NCBI GenBank assembly: GCA_028023455.1 | Contig: JAQFVV010000022.1 | Coordinates: 5,361,998-5,425,997, forward strand | Reading direction: 5' to 3' | DNA from: Epiperipatus broadwayi | Taxonomy: Eukaryota > Onychophora > Udeonychophora > Euonychophora > Peripatidae | DNA length: 64,000 bases | Shown here: positions 12,679-24,944 of the stretch, piece after piece | Numbering within the stretch: the first letter of the stretch is position 1 | Layout: the number at the start of each line of letters is the position of its first letter | Made by a program: the position numbers and the translations under genes | Notes under the pieces: generated by a model | Seen by the model: the letters and a program-made list of their open reading frames with translations, nothing else | What the model was told of the DNA's origin: nothing | Databases searched by the model: none

Positions 12679-13505
12679 TCAGTTAATGGACTTTTTCCCT
12701 TTTTCCGAAATAAGATGGCCTAAAAACTTTAATTCTTCAGTTTCCCAAATGCATTTTTTAACATTTAATTTTACCCCTGCATTATTTAGTTTCTCGCATA
12801 CTTCCTGAATTTTACTTCTTAATTTCTCCAGTGACATTGCAGCAATCAAAATATCATCATAATATGGCGTCACACCTTCCAAGCCTTGTAATATTGAATT
12901 TATTTTTGCTTGCAATATGTTTGGAGCTGATGTAATTCCAAAAGGGAGACGATTACATTTGAATAATCCAAAAGGGGTCATAATTGTTAATAACCGAGCT
13001 GTATCATCCGTAACTTTTAGTTGGTGATATGCCGAATTTAAATCCAATTTCGCAAAATTTTTTGCTTTAGCTAGATTACTGAGAATCTCATGTACATTTG
13101 GCACTGGGTAAGCTCCTTTATTAAGATACTTATTTACTGTTGTTCTATAATCTCCACACAGCCTAATTTTTCCGTCTGGTTTTGTTAACACAACAATCGG
13201 CGTGGCCCAATCTGCCTCCTCAACTGGGGATAACACGTCTTTTTTAACTAATGCTTCTATTTTTTCCTCTACTAACTGCCTTTGGGCAAAAGGTATTTTT
13301 CTCGGTTTACAAATAACCGGTTTAGCATTTTCATTTAAGTGCAAGTCAATGGGCTTTGATTTTATCAAACCTAAATCTTCCATAAATAAATTTGGATATA
13401 ACTCTATCATTTCTTTTTCCACCGAGACCTTTTTAACTATATTAAATTTAATGCCTAAGTCTTTAAACCAGTTTCTTCTTATTAATGGACTAATATCTTT
13501 ATCTA
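12679..13505 (-). pseudogene. Ty3 reverse transcriptase domain
   Basis: The longest intact piece (12679-13422, 247 codons) contains the RT palm: KLDLNSAYHQL (motif A, Asp near residue 127), LPFGITSAP (motif B) and YYDD near 187-190 (motif C), so both catalytic positions are present. Upstream, 13423-13505 continues in the same frame with an IRRNWF-type linker from the protease. The frame then stops at 12679 before the RNase H segment (12501-12678 carries readable connection-domain pieces such as the LQAFLGLINFFEPF region in other phases). It makes cDNA from the element RNA inside gag particles in functional relatives. Confidence 0.92.
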
Positions 13506-13745
13506 CTATATATATATAGGTAATTTGTAGTTTTTATTTTTAAAACCAACTATTACTTCGGATTTCCCAATTAACTTGATCAGGTTCCCGTTGACATCTC
13601 TAACGTTAATGTTAGCTTTCTGTATTTTAATCTGAGGGCTCTCTGTGGATATTTCCTTCCACTTTTTCATAGATATTAATGAAATTCCTGAGCCACTATC
13701 TATTTCCATTTCTATTCTTTTGTTACTTAGCTTAATCTCTAGCAT
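13506..13745 (-). pseudogene. Ty3 aspartic protease
   Basis: The minus-strand frame begins at an ATG (13743-13745) and contains IDSGSGISLIS, the active-site D-S-G of a retroelement pepsin-like protease (residues 16-18), followed by a flap-like region with INVRDVNG. It is in the same phase as gag, separated by the gag TGA and about 80 bp of open frame. Its 3' end runs into a (TA)n tract (about 13508-13518), where the phase of the RT begins, so a dinucleotide change in that tract probably caused the frame loss. The protease would cleave the Gag-Pol precursor. Confidence 0.85.
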
Positions 13746-13826
13746 TAATTGATCCTGCTCATTTTTTAAGATATTTCTTTTAATTACTGTTTTCCACTGT
13801 TTCTGATCTTTACCATAATCATGTTT

Positions 13827-14561
13827 TCATTTAGGTTTTTTGCACACTGCTGCTAAATGGCCTTTGCCCCCACAGTTGTAACATTTTTCATTCCTCCATT
13901 TACAGCTTTTAGACAAATGACCTACTTTTCCACAACAAAAACATTTTATTTCGAAACTTTTCCCTTCTTTAGTACAATCCTTATCCTTTCTCTCTATTTT
14001 AAAAATAGTATTCCTAGAGTTTTCCTCCATTCTATTTGAAAAAGCTAAAGCTTGTTCTACCACTGATTCGTATACTATTCCCTTTTGAATAGCACCTTCA
14101 TAAGTCATCTGAGTTTCAATTAATAATGATTGATGCAATTTATCATCCTTCATTCCCCATAATAACTGGTCAATAAGAATTTGTTCCACAAAGTCGCCGT
14201 ACTCACAATTCTTTGCTAATTGGCGTAGAACAATATCATATTCTTTTATCGATTCGAGTTTGTCTTGTTTGCGGTTCCTCAATTTTAACCTAGCTAAATA
14301 CTTCGATGGTCTTGGGTTAAAATAATCTGTTAGTCTTTGAACCAGGTCATTGTAGTTACTACTATCTGTAACTTGTCCATTATACAATTTGCTTACTATT
14401 TCAATAACTTTTCTACCTGACAAACATAATAATGCTGCTACTTTCCTGTCATTTTCTATAATACTATTTAACTTAAAATAATTTTGTAATTGAAGCACAT
14501 AAAAAGGCCATTCGTGCAGATTATCTATCCCAAATTCCGATATATTAGCTTGTCCTATCAA
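13827..14561 (-). pseudogene. Ty3 Gag with two CCHC zinc knuckles
   Basis: The 244-codon frame encodes a capsid-like region (about residues 10-175, with a YFNPRPSKYLARLKLRNR segment of the Retrotrans_gag type), then two zinc knuckles at about residues 207-220 (CFCCGKVGHLSKSC) and 227-240 (CYNCGGKGHLAAVC), which would bind element RNA. It ends at TGA (13827-13829). The first codon of the frame is TTG and there is a TAA five codons upstream with no ATG between, so the start codon appears lost, or initiation is non-AUG. Protease lies downstream in the same phase. Confidence 0.9.
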
Positions 14562-14637
14562 TATTTTATTTCTTTAACAACTCACCGACTTCTAAATTAC
14601 TTTTCGGTGTACTTCTTTCATAAGCTTGAAAACAGGT

Positions 14638-14655
14638 TTTCTCCTGACTGTGCCA
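14638..14655 (-). other. Primer binding site of the Ty3 element
   Basis: Four bases inside the 5' LTR the minus strand starts TGGCACAGTCAGGAG, the complement of a tRNA 3' end finishing in CCA. This is the usual place and form for the minus-strand primer site of LTR retrotransposons. I cannot assign the tRNA with certainty. Confidence 0.75.
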
Positions 14656-14659
14656 AAAT

Positions 14660-15319
14660 TGTGATGTACTTGATTTAAGGTTACTTACCAGAAATAACCA
14701 AATACACCTAATTCAAGTAACTATTATCTCACTTAACAGATACAAGATTTTATTAGTATGAAAAATAACAATTATTATTAAACAGAATTATCATTAGTTC
14801 TACTAGCGCCTGTAAGGCTTACAAAAATAATAATAAGACAGGTATAATCTGTATAATTACCCTAGGTTGGTCTTTGGTACCTTCAGACCTGAATATCTGG
14901 TTCTCCTCCCATCGTTGGTCCTGTTCTGAATTCCGCTATACATAAGTCTCTCAGAAAATCAGGACTCACACTGACTTGTCTTTTCTGCTAGATTATATCT
15001 ACTTTTAGTTCTATTGTTTATTCCTTATCAATTTTCAATTACTAAATTCTTCCGGGGGTATTTCTGAACTAATTAATTAATTGTTCTTTACATTTCTATT
15101 CCTTCATTTAATTAATTATTTATTTGGATCTTCCATCTTGTTTCACACCTTGCTTTTTATAAAATCTATATATGAAAAACCATTTGTAATTTCTAATTTT
15201 CGTTTTTATTAAATCAACTAGTTTACTTTTACATGTAATTATTTAACACTTTTAACTTCTGGAGTACACATAGTTTCAAACATATTTTCTCTTAAGATTA
15301 ATCGTACTACAACATAACA
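14660..15319 (-). repeat. 5' LTR of the Ty3 element
   Basis: It is 660 bp, TG...CA, and collinear with the left LTR apart from the 23-bp indel. Downstream is the second copy of the ATTTT target duplication. It would hold the promoter of the element, but no individual promoter motif is certain. Confidence 0.93.
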
Positions 15320-15324
15320 ATTTT

Positions 15325-16174
15325 TTTATACTTACTTCAAGAACAATTATCTTCATCCTATCAAGTAGGAATAATCAATGGATTCTAGATGATGCAATGC
15401 TGAAAGTCCCCATCTCTAGACTCATTTTTGGCTATGTAAAATTTGTTCTCAAAATTTTAGGGTTTATTGGAATTTTAGGATATTAGCTTGAATAATATAA
15501 AAAGAAAAAGTGGCTGTTACATGTATAAGTTCCAGCTTTAAATTTAGATGATGATGATGGTAAAAGCCAGAAACTCTATTAAAGATTGGGAAGTGTTACA
15601 GAACTATACAATCTAGTGTCTATTGATTACTCAAAATCACAGTAGATGGCTCTAGAGTAGAGTGAAGATAAATTTTCTTGGAAGTATATGAGTAAAAAGT
15701 CATGTGGTACTGTTGTTAGTATTAGTTTTTCTACACAAATAGTAACAAAGATATATAGTTGTCATAAAACTGAGATTTCTTAAATATATAGAAATTGATT
15801 TGATGTCATATCTTAACTTTTTTAATAGAAATTTTAGCACATTATCTTAAATAATATAAATGTTGCCTACTAAATGCGTAAATGCATTATTCCCGCTTTG
15901 AATCTTAATCTTTTTGGAGTTGAGAATTTTATTGCACTATATTATCTGATCACTAGTGATTAATCAAGAAGATGAACTGTATTATACATAAATGTTAAAC
16001 TCTTTGTAAAAAAATATGATTTATCTGAGGCTAATGTCATGTTTTCTGTTTTTGATAAAATTATTTTATTTATATTTTTTTAAAAATACAAGTTGATAGA
16101 AAGTCACCACAATATTAATATATTAATTATTTAAATATTTTGATTTAATATATCAAAACCTCTCAATTTGTAGA
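15325..16174. other. AT-rich DNA without recognised features
   Basis: No gene or clear repeat recognised. Confidence 0.4.
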
Positions 16175-16590
16175 AGCTTAAATCAATAAATATCACTTCA
16201 CCTTTTCTTATGCTTATGCAACCTTCTAGCATCTATTGATTAGCAGAGCTTGCACTAGATGACAATATTGTGTGGAGAAATTTGTTACTGTTTTTGTTGA
16301 AGCTTCTTAGCAATTATAGAGTCTGAATTAACATGCCAACAATTAAGTTTTAAATTTTTACTTTGCCACATATGGATTAATAATGTTGCCTATAACTACA
16401 TCTAAAGTTGAATATATACATATTTCTAATGATTAAAAGCCAGACAGCACTTAGACATCTGAATATCAATAACAATCAATAATTTCAAACTGTTGTCAAG
16501 GCAACCTTTATTGTCAAAAGGAGATTGCTTTGACAACAGTTTGAAATTGTTGATTGTTATTGGAATTGTCTAAATGTTGACTGGCCTTTA
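16175..16590. repeat. Dispersed-repeat fragment with a hairpin
   Basis: 16200-16290 (ttatgcttatgcaacc..., agagcttgcactagatgac) resembles the repeat cluster near 61.5-62.2 kb. Next, a clear inverted repeat is formed by aataacaatcaataatttcaaactgttgtcaa (about 16470-16501) and its reverse complement at about 16531-16562, with a loop of about 29 bases. The same aataacaatcaacaat string also follows the 62.2-kb copy, so it belongs to one repeat family. No coding. Confidence 0.6.
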
Positions 16591-16955
16591 ATGATTACTT
16601 ACAAATCCATTTAACCTTGAGCATTATTACACTTAATATTTTACTAATTTATACTTTTAAATTTCTAATGTCTTATATTATTAAAAAAAAAAAGACTACT
16701 AAGATTAAATTAAATCTTCAACAACTTTTTATTTGAAATCAATCTTTTCTAAAACATTGGAAAATAAAATTCTACTCCCACAATGCATTTTGACTAAAGC
16801 AATCATTTCAGGTATCCAGGTACATATTACATCACAAATATTTTTTCAACATTTTCTTTATGTATGTACTCAATTTTATATCTTGAAAATTACAAATGAC
16901 AAGCATTAGTTCTAAATTACTTTTATTTGAACCAAACTATTTGCAAAATTATATC

Positions 16956-16998
<43 letters not shown>
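16956..16998. repeat. (TA)n-(GA)n microsatellite
   Basis: An uninterrupted TA run (16956-16980) switches to a GA run (16981-16998). Confidence 0.95.
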
Positions 16999-19939
16999 AT
17001 TATAATAGTTTATTCTACATGATAATAATAAAATAAAAAACAGTAATCAAGTCCCTCTGGTGTTGTAAGTAAGACCAAACTCTAAGTAACTGTGAAAATA
17101 TTTGCTGGTGCATGAGTTCAGTCTCTCATTTTAATATGCCTTATGTTTTGTAGATTGCTTATAGTTTCAATATTTGGGATTAAAGTTTAGAAGATATCTT
17201 AGGAACCAGAGTATGAAAAAAATGCATGTGCCTTGATGTTTGAATATGTGAAGGAGTAAAGCTAGTGATAAGAATGCAGTTATGTTTGGAAATGAACACA
17301 TAATGGATCTATGTTCATAAAATGCATTGAAAGGAATGCTACCTTGCTTCCAAATACTAAGTCCATAATTCTTTACGATATATTTGTTGCTAAATAACAG
17401 AAAGCATTAGATCAGTAGTTTCCAATATGGGTCATATGCCCCACAAGAGAGGCAATTTGATTCTTAAGGGAGGCAATTCAAAATGAGTTATTAGCAATGA
17501 ATTTTTTTGAAATTTTTTTAATAGTAGTTATTAATAGTAAATTTGAAGTCTGCTAATTGGTCTTATATCTTATTATTCATAAATTAATCTAAGGATGTTT
17601 TTAAATATTTCTTTTCATGCCATCCTCTTCTCGGTGTCTTTTTATTTAAATAACCTCTATTCCTTACCTCTCTATTGTTACTTGGAGCAAGTTGGTTTAA
17701 AACTCCATTGTATTTCAACTGTCATTTTAGAATTTCTCCACATGAATAGGAGTTCACTTATTGGATAATAGCAATTATACATCACAGGGTAGAAGGCATC
17801 AGGATTTTAGAGATTGTTAGCTGAGGGCATGGTCAAAAAAAGATTACAGCCATTGGATTAGATGATATTTGATGCAATATTTTTGTTTTTCATCTTATAA
17901 GTTCTTTAATACCTAAAGAAGACATTCTGAGATGGAGTGGTTTGCTTAATAATGAGGTTAATTAATGATTTGACAATGTTATTATTAGTGGGTGATGGAG
18001 CTTCAGAAAGATTAACAGAAAAAAATTGAATCTGTTTTGAAAAGTTTTGATTAATCTAATTATTTTGTTAATGAATCTCTAAAAATAAAAGATAAAGATT
18101 CTATAAAACAAGAATCTATTGAATGTTATGTTTTTGTGTGTTCTGACATTGAATACCACCATTTGTTTCAAATTAGGTTGGTAATAAGAGATTAAGATTT
18201 TATTTTATTGAGAAATAAATTTAATGAATGCTAGAAGGTAGGTGATTTTTGAAAAAATTAATTTGTTGCTTAGTGAGATTTTTGGGTTTATCAAAAGTTA
18301 TGGTTTACTATAATGCACTGAATCATAATGTTCTTTATAGAAGCAAAAAATTGATTTTGAAAAGTAAAAACTTGTGGGATTTAGTGTGAAAGAGGAAGGA
18401 ATAATATTTCGTGTAAGTATGTTTTATATAAATGTGGGAGTTGTTAATTTTGAATGATAATTTATCAATATAGCAATCAAATAGAGTATTGAGTAAGGAA
18501 TTTTGTGAGGGGAAAAATATAACTAGATCATCTAATAGGAGATAGATTAATACTTAGTTTGATTAATGAAATATAAATTACTGGTATTTTTTTCATAATA
18601 TAAAGAAAAATGAGGATATAATGTAATTCTGGAATAATTTAAGAAATTTATGTGCAGGAACCGAGTCAAACACTGTTATTATGGCCAATTGCACCTTAGT
18701 GGCCCACTTTTCCTATATTGGTAGTATGGTCTAGTTTCACTTAATAAAGTAATAGCTGCCAAAGTAAATATTCCTTTTTTTATGCAAAGTGGAATATTAA
18801 TGTTTTGACAAAGTAAATCTCAACAATTTCATTATAGACAGGGAACATTAAATTTCAGAACTTTTTGATATATATTGAAATTTAGACGGACTAACTTAAG
18901 GTTCAATCAAATGCGTTGTAGGGATAAGTTAACATTTTCTGTAGTTTTTATAAAGTTTGCACTTAAGTAAAATGTAGTTAAAGATTTAATTTAATATTAA
19001 TAATTATGTGATCATGTGTTTAAAAAAAATTCAAATGTTTCTGTGTGTGGAGTAAAAAGAATAAGTGTTAGTTAAATGTTGATTTATTTAATTTTTAAAT
19101 TTTAAGTAAAAATTATATATCAAAAATGTAAAATTTAATACTTTATGTTTTTAAATTAATTGTTGAAGTTTACTTTGATAGTTGAATTATAATGTAAACT
19201 ACATATTATTTCTCATTTGAAATAATTATTTGTAATTTAATAGATGTTAAAAAAAACTACTTTTAATTTATATTGAGATTATCGATCATTCTCATGTTTA
19301 TATAACTTTACGTAATTGTTTAAAATTTAATATGACGAATTGCAATTAGGTTCAATCTGGTCATGATTTAAGATTTGAATGTATATAAAATTTGGAATTT
19401 TTATTCTTTTTTTTTTTTTGTAACTGAGAATTTTCTTGCAAACTTTTTTTTTTTTGAATAGCTGTCTAACTAATTATTGTATAGTTAGTTATCTAGATAT
19501 CTAATAATTCTTAGCTATAGGATGAAATCCTAGGTTAAATTAAAGAAAAAAACTAATAACATTCTCATTGACTCAATGTTTTGATCATTGTTTTTTTTTT
19601 TTGAAAGGTAGATATTGGAATGATATTGAATTGTCTTATATTTTATATGTATATACAATATTTATTGGATTATAATGTAAATTTTTGATAGAATAATATA
19701 ACTGAAACATACAGGCTCATTATATACCTGTGTCTATATATGTAATATATAGGGTATATGAGCACAGACTTTCACAATAATATAGAAAAGAGAATTTTTT
19801 TATAGCAACAGAATTAAAGTACATTCTGCAAATAATAATTGAAAATGCTGGATTGATTCATTTTAAATCTATTATAAAGAGGTAAAAAACAGAACTGAAA
19901 AATGAATATAAAAATATTAGGGGTGTTGAAAATATGAGT
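16999..19939. other. AT-rich DNA without recognised genes
   Basis: No coding segment recognised. A string at about 17413 (cagtagtttccaatatgggtc) vaguely recalls a hAT-type terminal repeat, but no matching inverted end or transposase was found. Confidence 0.4.
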
Positions 19940-20580
19940 AATCAGTAGATGCAGGTGGTAGTGCATATTAAATTCCTATCAAATGCTATCTTAACTATAT
20001 CTCAGATTAGTTTCTGGCTCATAGCATTCAACAGGAAAGAGTTTGAGATCTGAATTTAGTGCATCAGAATTTTTTGGATTTAAAACATCTTTCCTCCATT
20101 AGTTATCTTTTACTTCTTTTTTTATTACTAAGTTAGTAGCCTGAAACTCAAAAACATTTTAATGTTTTGAATCTAAGCCAACGTACTTGCATAATAAAAG
20201 ATTTGATAGTGGTTCAGTTCATATGTATTTTGGTGTCTTTCATTTTTAAATAACTATAAGCATCTTTATCCTTTGGTCACATAATTTTAACTTTCTTATA
20301 TTTTTAATAACAAATTCATATTTGTTCACTTCAGTTTTGCAATCTAGTCTAAGCTTGAATAATAAATAGATGGCAGATCATGTGTTTATTAGGTTCTGCT
20401 TTAATGCCATCTAGTCATATTCCAGACTAGTGTATAGTTTTTGGAATTCATCAGTGGTACATTTTGGATTTGGATCTAGTGCACTTGGATTTTTTAAATC
20501 TAATTCACCTTTTCCCAGAAACCATCTTTTGCTCATTTTTTATTATTAACTTAGCAGTTTGAAATGTAAAATTAGTTTAA
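19940..20580. repeat. Two direct copies of a dispersed repeat
   Basis: 19940-20170 and 20350-20580 share, in order, a catagcattc/catctagtcatattcc block, a gatct(g/a)(a/g)-tttagtgca block, a tatcttttactt/catcttttgctc block and an (a/t)ttttgaatc(t/c)aag block, at an offset of about 415 bp. The same blocks occur at 61.56-61.74 kb and inverted at 62.02-62.22 kb, so this is one dispersed family. Confidence 0.5.
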
Positions 20581-22560
20581 GGTTTTGAATCCAAGTCAAG
20601 TTGCTTGGATATTCATATAGATCTGATACCAGTTTGGAATCTTATTAATAATTATGGTAAGAAAAAGAGGGGAAATGGCTGCTGTATGAAAAGATTTAAA
20701 AAATCAAGATGCACTAGATCAGGATTTAAAAACTCCTCATTGGTTAAAATCATAAACCAAAAACTATTCTGGGATATGGTCAGCCAGCATAGGATAAGGA
20801 TTCAATAAACACTAATTATTGGTTATTTAAACTTACACTAAATGGCAGAATTAGAATAAAATTTAGAATTTTCTAATGAAAAATATTATGTAAGCAGGGT
20901 TATATGATGTTTTTGTTGATTACTGATGTTGGATTTATTATTAGTAAGCAATGGGATAATAGTGAAATTGTAATACAGCATGTTCAAACTTCAACTGACC
21001 AGATTTTTAAAAAAATAGAAGAATTTTATAATCACACAAATTGATAATGATATTTTACTTTAAAAAAAATAGTGATGATTTTCGTTATTTGGCACAGTAA
21101 TAACTTCAAAAACTAAAGATTTCTTAATTGAAAATTTTAAAAAATCTCAGTTTGGTAGCAATGGAAACATATAAAAAGGGCAAAACATTTAACATCATCC
21201 AAAAGATAGGATTTTCTCCAATTTCTCTACTGTTATAATTTCCAAAGTATTGATGGTGAAATTATCACTTTGCTTGTCCAACATTCTTTTATGCTGTAAG
21301 AAATGTGAGTAGATGAGTATTTATCGAATGCATTCTGCTCAGTAATTTAATAATTTCTTAATGTAAATAGATTATTTAACTCTCACTAAATTTTCTTGCA
21401 CACATTTAATTACATTATATCTGTTCTTAGCAGTGTTCCATTACTGTACAGGGCATGGCATTACCAAAATAATATAATTAACACAGTATTTATGTTGTAA
21501 TTTTTTATCAATAAACAAATATAATAATAGTAGATATTTTATCATATAGATTTATCTAATAGCTCCACTCTTCTCTCTCAACTGACCATTTACAATTTCC
21601 ATGTTCTTCATCTTTATATTTCTCACCCTCTATACAAACTGATGGTAATTTAGTATAAGCATGTACACTTTATTTAAATTAGTAATAATTGAAAGGTTGC
21701 TACTCTTTCACATGTGCCTACAGTTGTTTCTCAGACAGTCAATCAGATTTTTAAACAGCTGTCTTAAAAACGATCAGGCCTTGACACACGACAGAGATTT
21801 TGATAAGAAAAGGATGATACCAACCTTCTCTCAACTTAACTTATATATATATAAGCCAGTCTTAAGCATCTTGGCCTGAAAGCTTGAAGATATAAACATA
21901 TTCATTTATTACTCACTGAGTTTTTATTACAACACTAGTGCAATATAATAATTAGGTTTTTGCACTACTCTCTACTAATTATATTTTGTCATGAAACATT
22001 TGCAAGAGGGTAAACAGTTTCAATTCCCATCAGAAAAAAAGTAATAAAGATCTTTGAAAATAAACACACAATAATTATGAGAATATTAAATAATAGTGAC
22101 TTATATGAATTAAGTTTATCAGTAGAACTAGGGAATAAGATCTAAAAATTTCCAGATACAAGTTCAATCTATTACTTCTAATATTCAATTGTCATATTAT
22201 TTCAAAATGTCTAGTAATTCATTTTTAGTAATAGTAGTAACTTAGTTATTAGTAGATTTCTTTTCATATATTAAGATGTTAATGAGGATTTTCAAATTTG
22301 GGCTGAGATCTATTCAGAATAATTAGAAACAAATGTTTTTAATGTGATTCTTTAGTAATGCAGAATCAAACAAAAAAATAAAAATGTTTGTTGAAAGTTC
22401 TCTTTTAAAATAAGATTAAACACTAGAAATGATAAAATACAAAATAAAATACTAACAAAGAAATGGGTTATTGAAGTGAGAAGAAATTGAAATGGAAGGA
22501 TGTGGTCACAATCCATGGACGTTTACCTCCAGAATTCGCCATTCTGCCATTTATTGAATT
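20581..22560. other. AT-rich DNA without recognised genes
   Basis: The short open frames at 20605-20808 and 21661-21879 show no recognisable domains and have AT-driven composition. Nothing else is supported. Confidence 0.4.
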
Positions 22561-22566
22561 AGAGCA

Positions 22567-22655
22567 CAACAGTAATTATTTTGTGGCATCATCGCATATA
22601 GCATTCAGTCATTGATAGCTGTTTTTTATATTATTAAAATAGCATACACTTTCTG
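22567..22655. repeat. Dispersed repeat, copy 1
   Basis: The block agtaattatttt...gcatatagcattcagtc...ttttttata recurs at about 23968-24055 in the same orientation, ending in similar aaaata(g/a)... sequence. Function unknown. Confidence 0.5.
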
Positions 22656-23546
22656 TTCAGAATATATATTAACATTTATTTAACAAAAGTTACTTTATAA
22701 TAACACACATTTATATAAATCGTTTTTCTTACAAAAATTTTGACATATTTTGTTTTTAATAAATATTAATTGTGAAAACATATAATAATCTCTTTACAAA
22801 TACTGAAAAATAAAAACCACAACTCATACACGGAAAAAAACATCTGAACATTGGGAAAAAAAATTAATATTTAATCAAATTTGCAGTAAATAGTAACACG
22901 GAGAGAAAATGAAGCACTTTTCATTCAAAATTTTATAAGTAACTTTTTTTTTTTGGCTTACAGTTGAATACATATACATGTATATTAAAAAATAAACAAT
23001 GATTTTTAGTTCTATATTTTAATGAAATTTAATACATTTTTATTTTAAAATAAAATGAATGTAATGTATAAAATATGTGTATTTATAACCAAATTTAGCT
23101 AGAAGCCAAAATAAGAAGGAAAAGAATCTTAAATCTCAGCAATTTTAATTTGACTAGTAGAATTATCTTCTCATTATTAAATCTTTGTAGAAGAATTCTG
23201 GAGAAACCTTTTCTTTGCAATGGATTATTAAAAAACTATTTTATCTATATAAACACATACTCAACATTCATGATTATTGCTTAAATATACATTTAATGAG
23301 AACCATTTGATTTTAAAATGACCGTATTAAACACGGTGCTTTTATGAAATATTATAATACTATTGTTCTGGACTTAATGGATTTATCCAAATAGCCAAAC
23401 TCTCTAGAAGTCAGATTCAAAAGTTGATACAGGTGTGCAATTAAATAAACTAAACAAACAATCAGTACAACAGGACAGTTTGTCATTACTTTATGTTAAA
23501 GCGCTTGTCTATAGCACAGACTATTTGGTATAGTCACTTTAATTGT

Positions 23547-23672
23547 AGATCAGTAATTCAGTGATCTGAAATTTCTTTCTTTCTGAACAGTAACTCATAG
23601 GTATTATGTTTAGATCAGAATTCAGTGATTTGAAATTTCTTTCGAACCAGTAACTCATAGGTATTATGTTTT
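23547..23672. repeat. Tandem duplication of about 63 bp
   Basis: The sequence from gatcagtaattcagtgatct to ggtattatgttta is repeated directly after itself (second copy 23612-23672) with small changes. The length and high similarity point to a local duplication. Confidence 0.8.
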
Positions 23673-23710
23673 GATACTCTACCATTCTAAATATTATAAT
23701 TAAAAAATAC

Positions 23711-23869
23711 TAGAACAGAATTTAAATATAAAATTTAACCAAGTATATTTTCAATGCTTTGGCATCATATTCATAGTTAGTCTGAATATGACATAAAAGC
23801 ATTGAAAGTGTACTTGATACAATAAATATTACAAAATTTTATATTTAAGTTCTGCTTTAGTATTGCTTA
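23711..23869. repeat. Foldback (MITE-like) repeat
   Basis: The left arm (about 23711-23775) and the reverse complement of the right arm (about 23783-23865) share gaac(a/t)taaatataaaattt, aagtata/tac ttt tcaatgctttt and catattca blocks, with a short centre (tagttagtc). A half copy occurs at 30150-30240. It is non-coding, with no clear terminal target duplication. Confidence 0.7.
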
Positions 23870-23967
23870 TATTAACATATAAGTATGTAATTTATTTATT
23901 TAAGTCATCAGGCATACTTAAGTTTTTAAATGTCATTGAATACAACTAAATCAGGGATCAAATTGGC

Positions 23968-24055
23968 AGTAATTATTTTTTCTATATAAATAGCATATAG
24001 CATTCAGTCTTGGTGATTATTTTTTATACTAGTAATTAAAATAATGCACACATAT
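23968..24055. repeat. Dispersed repeat, copy 2
   Basis: Second copy of the block described at 22567-22655. The two share gcatatagcattcagtc and the following AT-rich tail. Confidence 0.5.
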
Positions 24056-24089
24056 CATCATCATTAATAATAGTTTGCCACTCTCTTAG

Positions 24090-24440
24090 CAAATTTATCT
24101 AGCATCTCTATTTTAGAACCATGATTTATTATGGTCCTTTCTGATGTTTTATTCCAAGTGTCATTATATAATCTTCTACCCTCATAAGATTAAAAATTGA
24201 AATATTTTCTAGATGAGAAGATTTAACTTTTTTATCTTGCTTACAGAAAATAGATGATGCTATAAAATGTCTTACTTCACTTTAACTAATGCATTTCTGT
24301 CATGTAATCCTTTCACTTGTTTTTTCCAACCTTTCTTTAATTTTACTCACTTCTTCCTCCGATTCAAACTCACTAGTAAAGAATGAAGATTTTATATCAA
24401 TCAAAGCATCTGATAACTTTCTTTACTTAGTTTCAATATG
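24090..24440 (-). other. Unrecognised coding-like stretch, broken
   Basis: Two minus-strand frames here look less AT-biased than the surroundings. One near 24430-24310 reads like an acidic/basic helix (FESEEEVSKIKERLEKTSE), and one near 24180-24060 ends with KIEMLDKFAKRVANYYY. Stops and frame changes separate them. I do not recognise a family. It may be a relic of a transposase or of the ORF of a repeat, or chance. Confidence 0.2.
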
Positions 24441-24944
24441 TATATTTGGAGGAGTAATTCATCCAGTTTTTCTCAGAGGCATCTACTATAAAATTGAATA
24501 TTCTAATTAGGACACCTGATGATGAGTATTAAATGCAAATCCCCAGGGTAATATTTAGCTATTGGCTTTCTTCAGTGAAAAAAGCATTATAATATACACC
24601 CAAAATATTTTTAAGATTTAAAACTAAATTGCTTATATGACTATATAGATCTGTTAGGAAGTCAATAACTGTAAATTTTACTATTCTGAGTTTTATAATT
24701 GTATAATCTGATTTAAATTCAAAATTTTAGGAGTTTTTAAAATATTATATTATTATCTTGGCCATTTTTAAAAAAGTAGTAGTCAAAGTCCAATACTCCT
24801 TACTAAAAAAGATTATTAGCCAGAACCGCATCTTAGGATTTAAATATACCATTACCATTTAGTGCTTATTGATTACCCAAACTTAAATTAGATAATTGTA
24901 AACTAAATATGTACTAATTCTAATGCAAATAATGATTATTAATT

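Larger units (their letters stand above)
7651..15319 (-). mobile_element. Ty3/gypsy LTR retrotransposon, structurally complete but decayed
   Basis: Two direct repeats (7651-8333 and 14660-15319) begin TGTGATGTAC and end CATAACA, and are flanked by the 5-bp duplication ATTTT at 7646-7650 and 15320-15324. The element reads on the minus strand: 5' LTR (right), primer site, gag with two CCHC knuckles, protease, RT, RNase H, integrase, polypurine tract, 3' LTR (left). This RT-RNaseH-integrase order defines Ty3/gypsy (Metaviridae-type) elements. The coding region has several frame changes and in-frame TGA codons, so this copy is not autonomous. A 2.37-kb insertion interrupts the integrase. The two LTRs differ by a 23-bp indel and, by eye, roughly 15-20 substitutions, so the insertion is not brand new. 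Confidence 0.95.

Noticed and set aside
17405-17440. hAT-type terminal repeat (cagtagtttccaatatgggtc)
   Set aside because: No matching inverted end, 8-bp target duplication or transposase was found nearby.
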